The notes under the pieces: model-generated
What the model was told of the DNA's origin: nothing
Seen by the model: only the letters and a program-made list of their open reading frames with translations
The model's database searches: none
Part shown: one piece after another, positions 20,267 through 30,896 of the stretch
How the letters are laid out: the number at the start of each line of letters is the position of its first letter
How positions within the stretch are numbered: the stretch's first letter is position 1
Position numbers and translations under genes: made by a program
Assembly: GCA_021324815.1 (NCBI GenBank)
Contig: JAJPIJ010000024.1
Coordinates: forward strand, 1 to 41,229
Source: Gammaproteobacteria bacterium
Lineage (GTDB): Bacteria; Pseudomonadota; Gammaproteobacteria; JAJPIJ01
DNA: 41,229 nt
Reading direction: 5' to 3'

Positions 20267-21585
20267 ACCAGCCCGCGGTCCTGACCGGTAATTTCGTCGA
20301 TGAGTTCGAGCGGGTTGCGAAGAACCTGCCCGGCGGCGGTGAGTTCGCGGGCCGGCGCGCGGCCATAGAACGATTCCGTGCGCTGGGTTTGCCGACCCTG
20401 CGACAGGAGGCGTGGAAATACACCAACGTGACGCCGCTGGCGCGCCGCGCCTTTCGCGCTGCGACGCGCGAAGACGCCGCCACTGCCGCCGCCACACTCG
20501 CGGCAAGGTTGCCGGAGTACGCCCAAGGGATCCGGCTGGTGTTCGAGAACGGCCAGTGGCGCGAAGATTTGAGCCACAGGGGGGATTTGCCGGCGGGAGT
20601 TTCGCTGCGCGTTCTTTTCGATGTGTTGCGCGATGCGCCGTCGGAGGCGGCGCGCATGGCCGCCGGGGAGGCAAATCCATTTCAGGCGCTCAACGACGCC
20701 TTTTACACGGACGGCGTGCTGGTGACGCTCGCGCCGGGCGCGCAAGTCGAACCGCCCATTCATCTTGTCTTTCTCGCCAGCGGCGGGACCGAGGCGCTGG
20801 CGATCCATCCGCGCGTGCTGATCCGCGCCGGCAGTGGCGCCAGGGCGCGCATCGTCGAGACCTATCACGGCACAAATGAAACGGCGACGTTGACCAACGC
20901 GGTCACCGAAATCAGCGCCGGCGAGGGCGCGCACATCGAACATTATCTGGTCCAGGATGAATCCGCCGGCGCCTTTCACGTCGGCCATCTTTATATCGAG
21001 CAGGCGCGGGCGAGCTCGGTGACTTCGCATGCCATCGCGCTGGGCGGGCTGCTCGCCCGCCGTGACATCGAGGTGCGGCTCGCCGCGGAACAGGCGGGTG
21101 TGATTCTGAACGGCCTTTATCTCACGGCCGGCCGGCAACACGTCGATCATCACACCCGCATCGATCACCTCGCGCCGCGCACCGCGAGCGACGAGTTCTA
21201 CCGCGGCGTGCTCAACGGCAGCAGCCGCGCCGTGTTCAACGGTCGCGTGCTCGTCCACCCCAAGGCGTTCAAGACCGACGCCAGACAATCCAATCACAAC
21301 CTGCTGCTGTCGGGGGACGCCGAGGTCGACACCAAGCCGGAACTGGAGATCTACGCCGACGACGTCAAGTGCAGCCACGGCGCCACCGTCGGCCAGCTCG
21401 ACGCCGACGCCCTGTTTTACCTGCGTTCGCGCGGCCTGGACGAGACCGCGGCGCGGGGACTGCTGACCTATGCCTTCGCCGCCGACGTCATCGGCCGCAT
21501 CGGCATCGAGTCGCTGCGCCGGGAACTCATCCGCCGCGTCGTGGGCCGGCTGCCGGGCGGCGAACTGGTGAGGGGCATGCTGTGA
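20263..21585 (+). CDS. sufD: Fe-S assembly protein SufD
   Basis: 440 residues; partner of SufB and SufC in the scaffold complex. SufB and SufD share a beta-helix core. Evidence here: the N-terminal [18 protein letters not shown], the central HLVFLASGG, and the C-terminal block [20 protein letters not shown] plus YLRSRG, including the conserved His of KCSHGAT. It overlaps sufC by four bases (ATGA) and sufS by four bases (GTGA), so translation is coupled along the operon. Confidence 0.96.
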
Positions 21586-22847
21586 CCCGCGCCGTCTCCA
21601 TTGACGTTACACGGCCTGCTGCGCCGGCATTGCCGGTGGAGAAGCTCCGCGCCGACTTTCCGATCCTGGACGCGCGCGTGCACGGCCGGCCGCTGGTCTA
21701 TCTCGACAACGCCGCGACCACGCAGAAACCGCGCATCGTCATCGACACCGTGCGGCGCTACTACGAGGAGATCAACGCCAACATCCATCGCGGCATCCAT
21801 GCCCTGAGCGAACTGGCGACGCAGGAGTACGAGCAGGCGCGCGAGAAGGTGCGCCGTTTTCTCAACGCCCGCTCCACGCGCGAGATAATTTTCACCCGTG
21901 GCACGACCGAATCCATCAACCTGGTGGCCTCGAGTTTCGGCGGAAGCCGGTTGAAGCACGGCGATGAGATCCTGATCTCCGGCATGGAGCACCACTCCAA
22001 CATCGTGCCGTGGCAGCTCATCGCCGAGCAGACCGGCGCGGTGCTCAAGGTGGTCCCGATCGACGACCGGGGCGAGTTGATCATGGAGGAATTCCACCGG
22101 CTGCTTTCATCGCGCACGACGATCGTCGCCGTGGCGCACGTCTCCAATGCGCTGGGCACCGTGAACCCGGTGGAGGAGATCATCCGTGCCGCGCACGCCG
22201 CGGGCGCGGTGGTGCTGCTCGACGGCGCCCAGGCGGCGGCGCACATGCCGGTCGACGTGCAGGCGCTCAATTGCGATTTCTACGCCTTCTCCGGCCACAA
22301 GCTGTACGCACCCACCGGCATCGGCGTGCTCTACGGCCGCGAGGCGCTGCTGGAGGCGATGCCGCCGTACCAGGGCGGCGGCGACATGATCAAGGCGGTC
22401 AGCTTCGAGAAGACGATCTACAACGACCTGCCCTACAAGTTCGAGGCCGGCACGCCCAACATCGCCGGCACCATCGGGCTGGGCGCGGCCATCGACTACG
22501 TGCAGGCCGTGGGCCTCCCGGCGATGGGCGCGCACGAGCTGGAATTGCTCGCCCACGCGACGGCACGGGCGCTCGCGGTGCCGGGGCTGCGGATCATCGG
22601 CACGGCGCGGAACAAGGCGTCGGTGCTGTCATTCGTGCTCGACGGCATCCATCCGCATGACATCGGCACCATCCTCGATCATGAGGGCGTGGCCATCCGC
22701 ACCGGCCATCATTGCGCCATGCCGGTCATGACCCGCTACGGCCTGCCGGCCACGGCGCGCGCCTCCTTTGCCTTCTACAACACCAGGGCCGAGGTCGACG
22801 CCCTGATCGCGGCCATCGAAACCGTGCGCGAGGTGTTCCGGCAATGA
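21582..22847 (+). CDS. sufS: Cysteine desulfurase SufS
   Basis: PLP enzyme of 421 residues that takes sulfur from cysteine as a persulfide. PLP lysine Lys240 is in [11 protein letters not shown], and the persulfide Cys378 is in RTGHHCAMP, which identifies group II (SufS) rather than IscS/NifS. The GTG at 21582 overlaps the sufD stop and has GAGGGG upstream. Its sulfur acceptor is probably the adjacent SufU rather than a SufE. Confidence 0.96.
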   Translation: MTRAVSIDVTRPAAPALPVEKLRADFPILDARVHGRPLVYLDNAATTQKPRIVIDTVRRYYEEINANIHRGIHALSELATQEYEQAREKVRRFLNARSTREIIFTRGTTESINLVASSFGGSRLKHGDEILISGMEHHSNIVPWQLIAEQTGAVLKVVPIDDRGELIMEEFHRLLSSRTTIVAVAHVSNALGTVNPVEEIIRAAHAAGAVVLLDGAQAAAHMPVDVQALNCDFYAFSGHKLYAPTGIGVLYGREALLEAMPPYQGGGDMIKAVSFEKTIYNDLPYKFEAGTPNIAGTIGLGAAIDYVQAVGLPAMGAHELELLAHATARALAVPGLRIIGTARNKASVLSFVLDGIHPHDIGTILDHEGVAIRTGHHCAMPVMTRYGLPATARASFAFYNTRAEVDALIAAIETVREVFRQ

Positions 22848-23287
22848 TGGACTTGAACGATCTTTACCGCGAGGTCATCGTCGACCACAACCGCAGCCCG
22901 CGGAACTTCCGCAGGATCGACGGCGCCACCCACACCGCGGACGGCTACAACCCGCTGTGCGGCGACAGGCTGACGTTGTCCATGAAACTCGAGGACGGCG
23001 TCATCCGCGACGTTGCCTTTGAGGGCAGCGGCTGCGCCATCTCCACCGCCTCGGCCTCGCTCATGACCGAGAGCCTGAAGGGCAGGACCGTCGCCGAGGC
23101 CGAGACGCTGTTCGACAAATTCCACAGGCTGCTCACCGCCGGCGGCGACGAAAACGATCCGGCGCTGGGCAAACTCGCGGTGCTGGCCGGCGTGCGCCAG
23201 TATCCGGCGCGCATCAAGTGCGCGATCCTGTGCTGGCACGCCGCGCGCGCCGCCCTGCATGGCGACAAGAGCGCCACCACGGAATAA
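22844..23287 (+). CDS. sufU: Sulfur-transfer protein SufU
   Basis: A 147-residue IscU-fold protein. Ligands Cys39 and Asp41 (PLCGDRL), Cys64 ([14 protein letters not shown]) and Cys126 ([11 protein letters not shown]) form the zinc/sulfur site. The insertion between the second and third ligands ([13 protein letters not shown]) separates SufU from IscU scaffolds. In studied bacteria SufU accepts the SufS persulfide in place of SufE. The start is ATG 22844 (ATGATG; 22847 possible), overlapping the sufS stop. Confidence 0.93.
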   Translation: MMDLNDLYREVIVDHNRSPRNFRRIDGATHTADGYNPLCGDRLTLSMKLEDGVIRDVAFEGSGCAISTASASLMTESLKGRTVAEAETLFDKFHRLLTAGGDENDPALGKLAVLAGVRQYPARIKCAILCWHAARAALHGDKSATTE

Positions 23288-23290
23288 GCC

Positions 23291-23854
23291 ATGAACGCGC
23301 CCGAACTGCACCAGGCCACCGCGCTCAAGCGGGATTGCGACGCCGTCCTGATTCCGCACGGCACGCCGATCCTGATTGCCGCGGGAACGGAGGTGGTGGT
23401 GACCCAGGCGCTGGGCGGCAGCGTCACCGTGAATGTCCACGGCAATCTCGCCCGCATCGCGGGCAGGGATCTGGACGCGCTCGGCATGGAGCCGCAGGCC
23501 GCCGCGCCGCAGGCGCGGGATCAGGCGCGGCAGGGCGGCGGCGTGAACGAAGGGCTGTTATGGGAGCAGTTGCGCACCTGCTATGACCCCGAGATTCCCA
23601 TCAACATCGTCGATCTGGGGCTGGTCTACAAATGCGAAGTGACGCCGCTGCCCGGCGGCGGCAACCGGGTCGACGTGCGGATGACGCTGACGGCGCCGGG
23701 CTGCGGCATGGGGCAGTTCCTGGTCGAGGACGTGCGCGCCAAGCTGGCGCAGGTGCCGAACGTCACCGAGGTCAACGTCGAGCTGGTCTTCGATCCGCCC
23801 TGGCATCAGGGCATGATGTCCGAGGCGGCGCGCCTGCAAACCGGAATGTATTGA
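23291..23854 (+). CDS. sufT: Fe-S maturation protein SufT (DUF59/MIP18-like)
   Basis: 187 residues. An N-terminal extension (about 1-80) is followed by a DUF59 domain with YDPEIPINIVDLGLVYK, LTAPGCGMGQFLVEDV and FDPPWHQGMMSEAARLQTGM, the long SufT form. SufT helps deliver clusters to client proteins, particularly under high demand. It starts three bases after sufU and shares its stop/start (TGATG) with the Rieske gene, so it is part of the same transcript. Confidence 0.93.
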   Translation: MNAPELHQATALKRDCDAVLIPHGTPILIAAGTEVVVTQALGGSVTVNVHGNLARIAGRDLDALGMEPQAAAPQARDQARQGGGVNEGLLWEQLRTCYDPEIPINIVDLGLVYKCEVTPLPGGGNRVDVRMTLTAPGCGMGQFLVEDVRAKLAQVPNVTEVNVELVFDPPWHQGMMSEAARLQTGMY

Positions 23855-24162
23855 TGGCGACTTGGTTTGACATCGCGGCGGCGGCGGATCTGCCGCCGGG
23901 GCGGCGCGTGCAGAGGGACGTTGCGGGAGTCGCCATCATCGCCGTCAATCTCGACGGCGAGTTGCTGGCGGTGGAGGACGTCTGCACGCATGACGGCGCG
24001 CCGCTCGATGAAGGCGAAATCGTGGGCGGGGAGATCATCTGCCCGCGGCACGGCGCCCGCTTTTGCCTGCGCACGGGCCAGGCCATGTGCCCGCCCGCCT
24101 ACGAACCCATCGCCACCTTCCCGGTGCGCGTCGAGGCAGGACGGGTGCAGGTGCTGGTCTGA
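23854..24162 (+). CDS. Small Rieske-type 2Fe-2S protein
   Basis: A 102-residue soluble protein with Rieske ligands Cys44 and His46 (CTH) and Cys63 and His66 (CPRH) spaced as in NirD and biphenyl-dioxygenase-type ferredoxins. The disulfide cysteines of bc1 Rieske proteins are absent, so a low-potential ferredoxin-like carrier is likely. It is the last gene of the suf unit and overlaps sufT by one base. It may donate electrons to assembly or simply be a client; the sequence does not decide. Confidence 0.92.
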   Translation: MATWFDIAAAADLPPGRRVQRDVAGVAIIAVNLDGELLAVEDVCTHDGAPLDEGEIVGGEIICPRHGARFCLRTGQAMCPPAYEPIATFPVRVEAGRVQVLV

Positions 24163-24216
24163 AGAAAAACCTCCGGCCGTTGTCGCGGTGCAATCTCGGT
24201 CCGCCCGTGGTCCCGG

Positions 24217-24245
24217 TTTTATCCGGCGGGGGGAATCCCTATAAT
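24217..24245 (+). promoter_or_regulatory. Candidate ndk promoter
   Basis: A perfect -10 TATAAT at 24240-24245 and a weak -35 TTTTAT at 24217-24222, separated by 17 bases. It lies 48 bases before the ndk ATG, in the 131-base gap after the suf operon, the only sizeable gap there. Confidence 0.6.
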
Positions 24246-24293
24246 GACGCCATTTTTCCGGCAGGTGCTGGAAATTCAAAGGAAAACGGCAGG

Positions 24294-24725
24294 ATGGCTA
24301 TTGAACGGACTGTTTCCATCATCAAACCGGATGCGGTGGCCAAAAACAAGATAGGGGAAATTCTGGCGCGTTATGAAAAAAGCGGCTTGCGCATCGTGGC
24401 CACCAAGATGCTGCGTTTGAGCTGGGAGCAGGCCGAGGCCATCTATGGGGTTCATCGCGGCAAATCGTTTTACAATGATTTGATTGCATTCATGACCTCC
24501 GGGCCGGTGGTGGTGTCGGTGCTGGAGGGGGAAGGCGCGGTGATGAAACAACGCGATGTCATGGGCATGACGGATCCCAGACTGGCGGAGCCGGGCACCG
24601 TGCGCGCCGATTTCGCCGACAGCGTCAACCGCAACGCCGCGCACGGCTCGGATTCCATCGACAACGCGAAGTATGAAATCAACTGCCTGTTCGCGCCCGG
24701 GGAGATTTGCGGGAGATGGTCATGA
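24294..24725 (+). CDS. ndk: Nucleoside diphosphate kinase
   Basis: Equilibrates NTP and NDP pools through a phosphohistidine. 143 residues, family length. The active His117 is in [10 protein letters not shown], and [15 protein letters not shown] and [14 protein letters not shown] are family hallmarks. ATG 24294 follows AAGGAAAACGGCAGG. The stop overlaps the rlmN start (ATGA). Confidence 0.97.
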   Translation: MAIERTVSIIKPDAVAKNKIGEILARYEKSGLRIVATKMLRLSWEQAEAIYGVHRGKSFYNDLIAFMTSGPVVVSVLEGEGAVMKQRDVMGMTDPRLAEPGTVRADFADSVNRNAAHGSDSIDNAKYEINCLFAPGEICGRWS

Positions 24726-25831
24726 CCGGCACTGCCGGCAGGCGCGTCAACCTGCTGGATTTCGATCGGCCGGGCCTGGAGGCCTGGTTCGCCGCCCTGG
24801 GCGAGAAGCCGTTCCGCGCGGTGCAGGTGATGAAGTGGATCCATCAGCAGGGCGTGACTGATTTTGGCGCCATGTCGAATTTGAGCAAGGCGCTGCGCCA
24901 GCGCCTGCCGGAGGTGGCGGAGCTGCGGCTCCCGGAAGTCATCTCGGAGCAGATCTCCGACGACGGCACGCGCAAATGGATGCTGCGCCTGCCGGATGGC
25001 GGCGCCGTCGAGACCGTGTTCATTCCCGAGGCCGGCCGCGGCACGCTGTGCGTCTCCTCGCAGGTCGGCTGTCCGCTGGAGTGCAGTTTCTGCGCCACCG
25101 GCAGGCAGGGCTTCAACCGCAACCTCGGCACCGGCGAGATTCTCGGCCAGATCTTCCTCGCCGCCCGCCTGCTCGGCCAGTTTCCCTGCACGCCTGCGCG
25201 GCGGCGGATCACCAATGTCGTATTCATGGGCATGGGCGAGCCGCTGCTCAACTTCGACAATGTCGTGCGCGCCATCAATGTGATGCTCGACGAGAACGCC
25301 TACGGCCTGTCGCGCCGCCGCGTCACCGTCAGCACCGCCGGCGTGGTCCCGGCCATGGATCGCCTGAAGGAGGCGAGTCCCGTGAGCCTGGCCGTTTCCC
25401 TGCACGCGCCGGACGATCGGCTGCGCGATCAGCTGGTGCCGCTCAATCGCACCTATCCGCTGAAGGAACTGCTGGCGGCCTGCAAGCGCTTCGCCGGGGA
25501 GGAGAGCGGCAGCCATGAGCAGATTACCTTCGAGTACGTCATGCTCGACGGCGTCAACGACAGCTCCGCGCAGGCCCACGCGCTGGTGCGCCTGCTGGCC
25601 GGGATTCCGGCCAAGGTGAATCTGATTCCCTGGAATCCCGTGGCCGGCGTGGACTACCGGCGCGCGAAGCCTCAGGCCGTCGAGCGTTTCCGCGCTATAC
25701 TGCAGCGGGCGGGTCTCATCACCATCACCCGCAAGACGCGTGGTGACGACATCGACGCCGCCTGCGGCCAGCTGGTGGGGCGCGTGGCGGCGCGCGCCGC
25801 GCGGCACCGGCGTGAACGCGCGACCGGCTGA
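24722..25831 (+). CDS. rlmN: Dual-specificity RNA methyltransferase RlmN
   Basis: Radical SAM enzyme that methylates C2 of A2503 in 23S rRNA and A37 in some tRNAs. 369 residues. Cluster ligands are Cys117, Cys121 and Cys124 ([15 protein letters not shown]), [12 protein letters not shown] follows, and the resolving C-terminal cysteine is in [12 protein letters not shown] chose ATG 24722 because GGGAG sits six bases upstream and it overlaps ndk by ATGA; ATG 24716 is an alternative. Position between ndk and pilF is conserved in gammaproteobacteria. Confidence 0.96.
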   Translation: MTGTAGRRVNLLDFDRPGLEAWFAALGEKPFRAVQVMKWIHQQGVTDFGAMSNLSKALRQRLPEVAELRLPEVISEQISDDGTRKWMLRLPDGGAVETVFIPEAGRGTLCVSSQVGCPLECSFCATGRQGFNRNLGTGEILGQIFLAARLLGQFPCTPARRRITNVVFMGMGEPLLNFDNVVRAINVMLDENAYGLSRRRVTVSTAGVVPAMDRLKEASPVSLAVSLHAPDDRLRDQLVPLNRTYPLKELLAACKRFAGEESGSHEQITFEYVMLDGVNDSSAQAHALVRLLAGIPAKVNLIPWNPVAGVDYRRAKPQAVERFRAILQRAGLITITRKTRGDDIDAACGQLVGRVAARAARHRRERATG

Positions 25832-25849
25832 AAACGGGAGACTTGAGGA

Positions 25850-26635
25850 ATGAACAATCCCTGCGTCAGAAACCTCCGCTGCTGGATGTTGATCGCGGCC
25901 CTGATTCCGGCCGGCTGCGAGTTCAATCCGGCCAAGTCCGACGCGCCCGCGGCGACCGCCAGGCCCGCCGGCGGTCACCTCGCCGAGATCTACACCCAGC
26001 TCGGCGTCGCGTACATGAACGACGGCCAGAACGAAGTCGCCATGAAAAAACTGGAGCGGGCGCTGGAAATCGATTCGAATTACGCCCTGGCCCACAATGC
26101 GATGGGCCTGCTGTACACCCGGCTCGGCGAGAATGGCAAGGCGGAGGCCAGCTTCAAACGCGCACTCGACCTGAGCCCGAACGATCCGAACATCCTCAAC
26201 AATTACGGATTGTTCCTGTGCCGCACCGGCAGGGCCGCCGAGGGCCAGAAGCAGTTCGCCCTGGCGCTCAAGGATCCGCTGTACCAGAACCCGGAGGTGG
26301 CGTACACCAACGCCGGCATCTGCGCCGAGCAGCAGAAGGATCCCGCCGGCGCGGAAGTCTTCCTGCGGCAGGCGTTGGAACATGACCCCAAGCTGGCCGT
26401 GGCGCTCCTGGAAATGGCCAAGGTCAGCGTGGCGCAGGAGAAATACCTGCCGGCGCGCGCCTATCTCGAGCGCTACAGCGAGGTCGCGCCGCACACCGCC
26501 CAGAGCCTGTGGCTGGGGGTGCAGATAGAGCGCAAGCTGGGGAACAAGGACGCCGCCGGCAGCTATGCCGTGACCTTGAGGGGTAAATATCCCGATTCGG
26601 TCGAGGCGCGGCAATTGGAAGAATCCGGAGAATAG
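25850..26635 (+). CDS. pilF: Type IV pilus biogenesis lipoprotein PilF/PilW (TPR)
   Basis: A 261-residue outer-membrane pilotin that helps the PilQ secretin assemble. The signal peptide ends in ALIPAGC (Cys23 as lipidation site; proline at -3 is unusual). TPR units follow: YTQLGVAYMNDGQNEVAMKK, YALAHNAMGLLYTRLGENGK and NILNNYGLFLCRTGRAAEG. Position between rlmN and rodZ supports PilF rather than a generic TPR protein. Confidence 0.93.
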   Translation: MNNPCVRNLRCWMLIAALIPAGCEFNPAKSDAPAATARPAGGHLAEIYTQLGVAYMNDGQNEVAMKKLERALEIDSNYALAHNAMGLLYTRLGENGKAEASFKRALDLSPNDPNILNNYGLFLCRTGRAAEGQKQFALALKDPLYQNPEVAYTNAGICAEQQKDPAGAEVFLRQALEHDPKLAVALLEMAKVSVAQEKYLPARAYLERYSEVAPHTAQSLWLGVQIERKLGNKDAAGSYAVTLRGKYPDSVEARQLEESGE

Positions 26636-26638
26636 CCC

Positions 26639-27592
26639 GTGCGCCGCCTGCGCCCCACGGAGGATCCGGACATCGGGCCGGGGGGCGAACCGCAGACGCT
26701 GGGGGAAACGCTGCGCAAGGCGCGCGAGGCGCGCAACATGACCGCCCAGGACGTGGCGGCAAAGCTGCGACTGAACACCGGCATCGTCAATGCGCTGGAG
26801 GAGGGGGCGGGCGAACGGTTGCCGGCCCCGACCTACGTGCGCGGCTACATTCGCGCCTATGCCCGGCTGGTGGGCCTGGACCCCGTCTCGTTGATCCTGG
26901 AGTACGACCGCACGGCCGCGGCGCCGCCGGAAATCGAACCCCAGCGTGACATGCCGGAGCCGCAGGCGAGCGCCGGCGACCTGCCGGTCAAGGCCATGAC
27001 CTATGTCATCATCGCCGTGCTGCTGGCGCTCACGGTGATGGGATTGTTGCAGACCTACCAGCAGTCGTTGCTGTCTTCACTTAGCCTGCCGAAGTGGGCC
27101 GGCGAGGGCGCGACGGTCGCAACAACGCCGGCCGCCACTGCGCCGCCCGCCGCCGAGCGCAAAAAAGCGGCGGCGGTGCCGTTGCCTCCCGCCGAGCCGG
27201 AACGGCCGGCGCTGTCCTACACCTACCCGGTGCTGACCGACGCGGGACTCACGCCGGCGGAGGTGGAATCCCTGGCCGTTCCGGGAGCGGGGACGGCCGC
27301 GACGGCCGGCGGCGCCGCCCCCGCCGCGGCGGGGGCGGACGTTCTGGACATGGTGGTGACCGCGGATTCGTGGATTGACGTCTTCGACAACACCGGCGCG
27401 AGGCTTTATTACAACATGGCGCACAACGGCGATCACATCACCGCGCAGGGCGTGCTGCCCTACCGGGTGCGCATCGGCCGCGTCTCGGGCGTGCATCTGA
27501 GCTTCCGCGGCGCGCCGCTCGACGTTTCGGGCTACACGCACGACGGCGTGGCGCGCTTCAACCTCACTGATCAGGGCGCGACGGCGCCTTGA
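26639..27592 (+). CDS. rodZ: RodZ-like helix-turn-helix membrane protein
   Basis: A 317-residue bitopic inner-membrane protein linking MreB to cell-wall synthesis. A cytosolic HTH domain (about 20-88, GETLRKAREARNMTAQDVAA) precedes a transmembrane helix (about 120-140, TYVIIAVLLALTVMGLLQTY), an Ala/Pro-rich periplasmic linker and a C-terminal DUF4115 domain (ITAQGVLPYRVRIGRVSGVH). The start is GTG 26639 with GGAG seven bases upstream, three bases after pilF. Confidence 0.92.
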   Translation: MRRLRPTEDPDIGPGGEPQTLGETLRKAREARNMTAQDVAAKLRLNTGIVNALEEGAGERLPAPTYVRGYIRAYARLVGLDPVSLILEYDRTAAAPPEIEPQRDMPEPQASAGDLPVKAMTYVIIAVLLALTVMGLLQTYQQSLLSSLSLPKWAGEGATVATTPAATAPPAAERKKAAAVPLPPAEPERPALSYTYPVLTDAGLTPAEVESLAVPGAGTAATAGGAAPAAAGADVLDMVVTADSWIDVFDNTGARLYYNMAHNGDHITAQGVLPYRVRIGRVSGVHLSFRGAPLDVSGYTHDGVARFNLTDQGATAP

Positions 27593-27635
27593 ATAATGCT
27601 CCCCGCAACATGATCGGATAACCCGGGGAATCACC

Positions 27636-28910
27636 GTGGCGACGACGCTGCAATCCATCCGCGGCATGAATGACCTGTTGCCGTCCGAAACGCCGTTGTG
27701 GCAGGCGCTGGAGGCGGAGGCGCGCGCCCTGCTCGCCGCCTACGGCTACGAGGAAATCCGCCTCCCGCTGGTGGAGCAGACGGCGGTGTTCGCGCGCTCC
27801 ATCGGCGAGCACACCGACATCGTTGAAAAGGAGATGTACACCTTCACCGATCGCAACGGCGACTCGCTCAGTCTGCGTCCCGAGGGCACCGCCGGCTGCG
27901 TGCGCGCGATCCTGGAACACGGGCTGTTGCGCGGCCAGACGCAGCGGCTGGGGTACCTGGGGCCCATGTTCCGCCACGAGCGGCCGCAGAAGGGCCGCTA
28001 CCGGCAATTCCACCAGCTCGGCGTCGAGGTGTTCGGCATGCCCGGCCCGGACATCGACGCCGAATTGATTCTGATGACCGCGAGGCTGTGGCGGCGGCTG
28101 GGCCTGGACGGCCTCACCCTGCAAATCAATTCGCTCGGCGGCAATGCCGCGCGGGCCAAATACCGCGCCGAACTGGTGCGCCATTTCTCCGCGCACGAGC
28201 AGGCGCTGGACGCCGACAGCCGCCGCCGGCTGACGGCCAATCCGCTGCGCATACTGGACAGCAAGAATCCGGCGATGGCCGATCTCATCGCCGCCGCCCC
28301 GGCGTTCGCGGATTTTCTGGACGCGGACTCCGCCGCGCACTTCGAGATGTTGCAATCCCTGCTCAAGGACGCCGGGGTTCCTTACGAGGTGAACCCGCGG
28401 CTGGTGCGGGGCCTCGATTACTACGGCCGCACCGTGTTTGAATGGGTGAGCCGCGATTTGGGGGCGCAGAGCGCGGTATGCGCGGGCGGGCGTTATGACG
28501 GTCTGGTCGAGCAATTCGGCGGCCCGCCGACGCCGGCGACGGGCTTTGCGCTGGGGCTGGAGCGGCTGATCGCCCTGTGGCGGGCGCAGGGGCGGGCGGC
28601 GGCGGCCTCCGCGCCGGAGGTTTACCTGATGCCGGTGGAGCCGGAATGCGTGGGCGCGGTGCTGCGGCTGGCGGAACAACTGCGCGACGCCCTTCCCGGC
28701 CTGTCGATCGTGTCCCACTGCGGCGGCGGCAGCCTGAAGTCGCAGTTCAAGCGCGCCGATCGCGTGGGCGCCAGGCTGGCGGTGATGGTGGGCGGCGAGG
28801 AATTGCGATCCGGCAAGGTGACGGTGAAGGATCTGCGCGGCGGGGGCGGGCAGCAGACCCTCACGCCCGCGGCGCTGATCGATCTGCTGAAACAATCCGG
28901 GAGACCTTGA
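27636..28910 (+). CDS. hisS: Histidyl-tRNA synthetase
   Basis: Class II synthetase of 424 residues. [11 protein letters not shown] is the family start, [17 protein letters not shown] and [20 protein letters not shown] cover motif 2, and [15 protein letters not shown] and [14 protein letters not shown] are the histidine-binding motifs. The C-terminal anticodon domain is present. It starts at GTG 27636 after GGGGAATC. In many gammaproteobacteria ispG lies between rodZ and hisS; here only 43 bases separate them. Confidence 0.97.
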   Translation: MATTLQSIRGMNDLLPSETPLWQALEAEARALLAAYGYEEIRLPLVEQTAVFARSIGEHTDIVEKEMYTFTDRNGDSLSLRPEGTAGCVRAILEHGLLRGQTQRLGYLGPMFRHERPQKGRYRQFHQLGVEVFGMPGPDIDAELILMTARLWRRLGLDGLTLQINSLGGNAARAKYRAELVRHFSAHEQALDADSRRRLTANPLRILDSKNPAMADLIAAAPAFADFLDADSAAHFEMLQSLLKDAGVPYEVNPRLVRGLDYYGRTVFEWVSRDLGAQSAVCAGGRYDGLVEQFGGPPTPATGFALGLERLIALWRAQGRAAAASAPEVYLMPVEPECVGAVLRLAEQLRDALPGLSIVSHCGGGSLKSQFKRADRVGARLAVMVGGEELRSGKVTVKDLRGGGGQQTLTPAALIDLLKQSGRP

Positions 28911-28990
28911 TCGATGCGCCGTATCCAATCCCGGGCACGACCTTTATAATGCGCCGCTTTCACAATCCCTGAGCAATCGCGGGAGCAATC

Positions 28991-29668
28991 ATGGTGGATG
29001 AAATTTACGCCTCCGAGCAGGAACAGGTGGAGGCCATCAAGAAATGGCTGAGGGAGAACGGCATCGCCATCGTCACCGGCGTTCTGCTGGGCCTGGGCGC
29101 GGTCGGCGGCTGGCGGTGGTGGCAGGCGCACATTCGCGCCGAGGCGGAGGCCGCCTCCGCGCTGTTCGAGCAGGCGCTGGGCGCCTCCTTGAACGGCAAG
29201 ATTGATGAAGCGGAAAAGATCGCCAGGAGCGTGATCGAGGCGCGCCCCTGCGCCTTTTACCATCCCTGCACGACCTATGCCGCCTTTTCCGCCCTGCTGC
29301 TTGCCAGGCTGGCGGTGGAGAAACATGACCTCGCCGCGGCGAGGACGCAACTGGAATGGGTGCTGGCGAACTCCTCCGAGGAAGGCGTGCGCACCACGGC
29401 GCGGATCCGGCTGGCGCGCGTGCTGCTGGCCGAGGGCAAACCGGACGAGGCCTGGAAGCAGGTGGAAAAGATCGATCCCGCTGACGGCGGCGCCGGTCTG
29501 CTGGCGGTTAAGGGCGACATCCTCGCGGCGCAGGGCAAGACGGCCGAGGCGCGCCGGCAATATCTGGATTTGCAGGCGCGCGCCGGCGCCGCCGCCGACG
29601 CGGAGAGCGATCCCTGGGCGCTCAAGCTCGAAAACCTGAACGCGCCGCCCGCAAAAAATTCCCCGTGA
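28991..29668 (+). CDS. yfgM: YfgM-like periplasmic chaperone, TPR
   Basis: 225 residues. A single N-terminal transmembrane helix (about 24-44, GIAIVTGVLLGLGAVGGWRW) anchors a periplasmic TPR domain (EKHDLAAARTQLEWVLANSS and ARVLLAEGKPDEAWKQVEKI). YfgM associates with the Sec translocon and periplasmic chaperones. The N-terminal EEQ-like signature YASEQEQVEAIKKWLRENG is typical. It overlaps bamB at its stop. Confidence 0.92.
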   Translation: MVDEIYASEQEQVEAIKKWLRENGIAIVTGVLLGLGAVGGWRWWQAHIRAEAEAASALFEQALGASLNGKIDEAEKIARSVIEARPCAFYHPCTTYAAFSALLLARLAVEKHDLAAARTQLEWVLANSSEEGVRTTARIRLARVLLAEGKPDEAWKQVEKIDPADGGAGLLAVKGDILAAQGKTAEARRQYLDLQARAGAAADAESDPWALKLENLNAPPAKNSP

Positions 29669-30840
29669 TGAAATATCCGCTTCGCGCCGGCCTCGCCGCG
29701 GGGCTCGCCGTGGGCCTCGCCGGCTGCGGCCTGAGCAATTACATCTCCAACTACATGGCCGGCGAGAGCAACGCCACGCCGCCCGCGCCGCTCGTGGAAT
29801 TCACGCCGCTGGTCAACGTCAGGCAGGGCTGGTCGGAGCGCTTCGGGAAGGGCGCGGACGAGCAGTTTCTGAAGCTGGAGCCGGTGGTGATCAACGACCG
29901 GGTTTACGTGGCGGAGCGCCGCGGCAAGGTGGCCGCCTTCAGCGTCGCCGAAGGCAAACGCCTGTGGGAAACGGACACCGGGGCCGCCATCGCCGGCGGC
30001 CCCGGCGTGGGCGACGGCATGGTGCTGGTCGGCACCAGCGGCGGCGAGGTGCTGGCGCTGTCGGAGGCGGACGGCAGGCAGTTGTGGCGCGCGCGCGCGC
30101 CGAGCGAGGTGCTGGCGGCTCCGCAGGCGGCGCAGGGGGTGGTGGGGGTGCACAGCGGCGACGGCAACCTGATTGCGCTCAACGCCGCCGACGGCAAAAA
30201 ATTGTGGAGCTACGACCGCGGCGCGCCGGTTTTGAGCCTGCGCGGCACGAGTCCCCCGCTCATGATCAAGGACCGCGTGATCGTGGGTTTCGACAACGGC
30301 GTGCTGGCCGCCCTCGATCTCAAGACCGGGCAGGTGGAATGGGAGACCACCATCGCCGTGGCCCGCGGCCGCAACGACCTGGAACGCATCGTGGACATCG
30401 ACACCCAGCCGGTGTTGCGCGACGGCACGCTGTACGTCGCGAGTTTCCAGGGCCGGGTGGCGGCGGTGGACCTCGACAACGGCCAGATACTCTGGAACCG
30501 CGATCTGTCCTCGTATGCCGGCGTCGGCGTGGACGACAAAAACGTCTACGTCACCGCCGCCGACGGCACGATGTGGGCGCTGGATCGCGAGACCGGCGCC
30601 TCGGTGTGGAAGCAGGAGAAGCTGAAGGCGCGCACTTCCACGGCGCCCGCCGCCATGGGCAGCTATGTGGTGGTCGGCGATGTCGAGGGCTATCTGCACT
30701 GGCTGCGCCGCGAGGATGGCCAGTTCGCCGCGCGCGTGCAGGTGGACAAGAGCCGTCTCATCGCGCCGCCGATCGTGATCGGCGGCCAGTTGCTGGTCTA
30801 CAGCAGCGGCGGCACGCTGGCCACATACCTGCTACAGTAG
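29665..30840 (+). CDS. bamB: Outer-membrane assembly factor BamB
   Basis: A 391-residue lipoprotein with an eight-bladed beta-propeller, part of the BAM complex that inserts outer-membrane proteins. The signal is AGLAVGLAGC with Cys20 when counted from ATG 29668; GTG 29665 is the longer start. PQQ-like repeats recur: GKRLWETDTGAAIAGGPGVG, GRQLWRARAPSEVLAAPQ, GKKLWSYDRGAPVLSLRG and NGQILWNRDLSSYAGVGVD. Position between yfgM and der is the conserved one. Confidence 0.95.
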   Translation: MMKYPLRAGLAAGLAVGLAGCGLSNYISNYMAGESNATPPAPLVEFTPLVNVRQGWSERFGKGADEQFLKLEPVVINDRVYVAERRGKVAAFSVAEGKRLWETDTGAAIAGGPGVGDGMVLVGTSGGEVLALSEADGRQLWRARAPSEVLAAPQAAQGVVGVHSGDGNLIALNAADGKKLWSYDRGAPVLSLRGTSPPLMIKDRVIVGFDNGVLAALDLKTGQVEWETTIAVARGRNDLERIVDIDTQPVLRDGTLYVASFQGRVAAVDLDNGQILWNRDLSSYAGVGVDDKNVYVTAADGTMWALDRETGASVWKQEKLKARTSTAPAAMGSYVVVGDVEGYLHWLRREDGQFAARVQVDKSRLIAPPIVIGGQLLVYSSGGTLATYLLQ

Positions 30841-30896
30841 TTTGACGCGTGTTGTAACATCCTCGCTCGACCGATAAGCGCAGCAGCTTATTGATT

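Noticed and set aside
24470-26614. 714-codon minus-strand frame opposite ndk-rlmN-pilF
   Set aside because: Spans three clear genes of the other strand and shows no motif.
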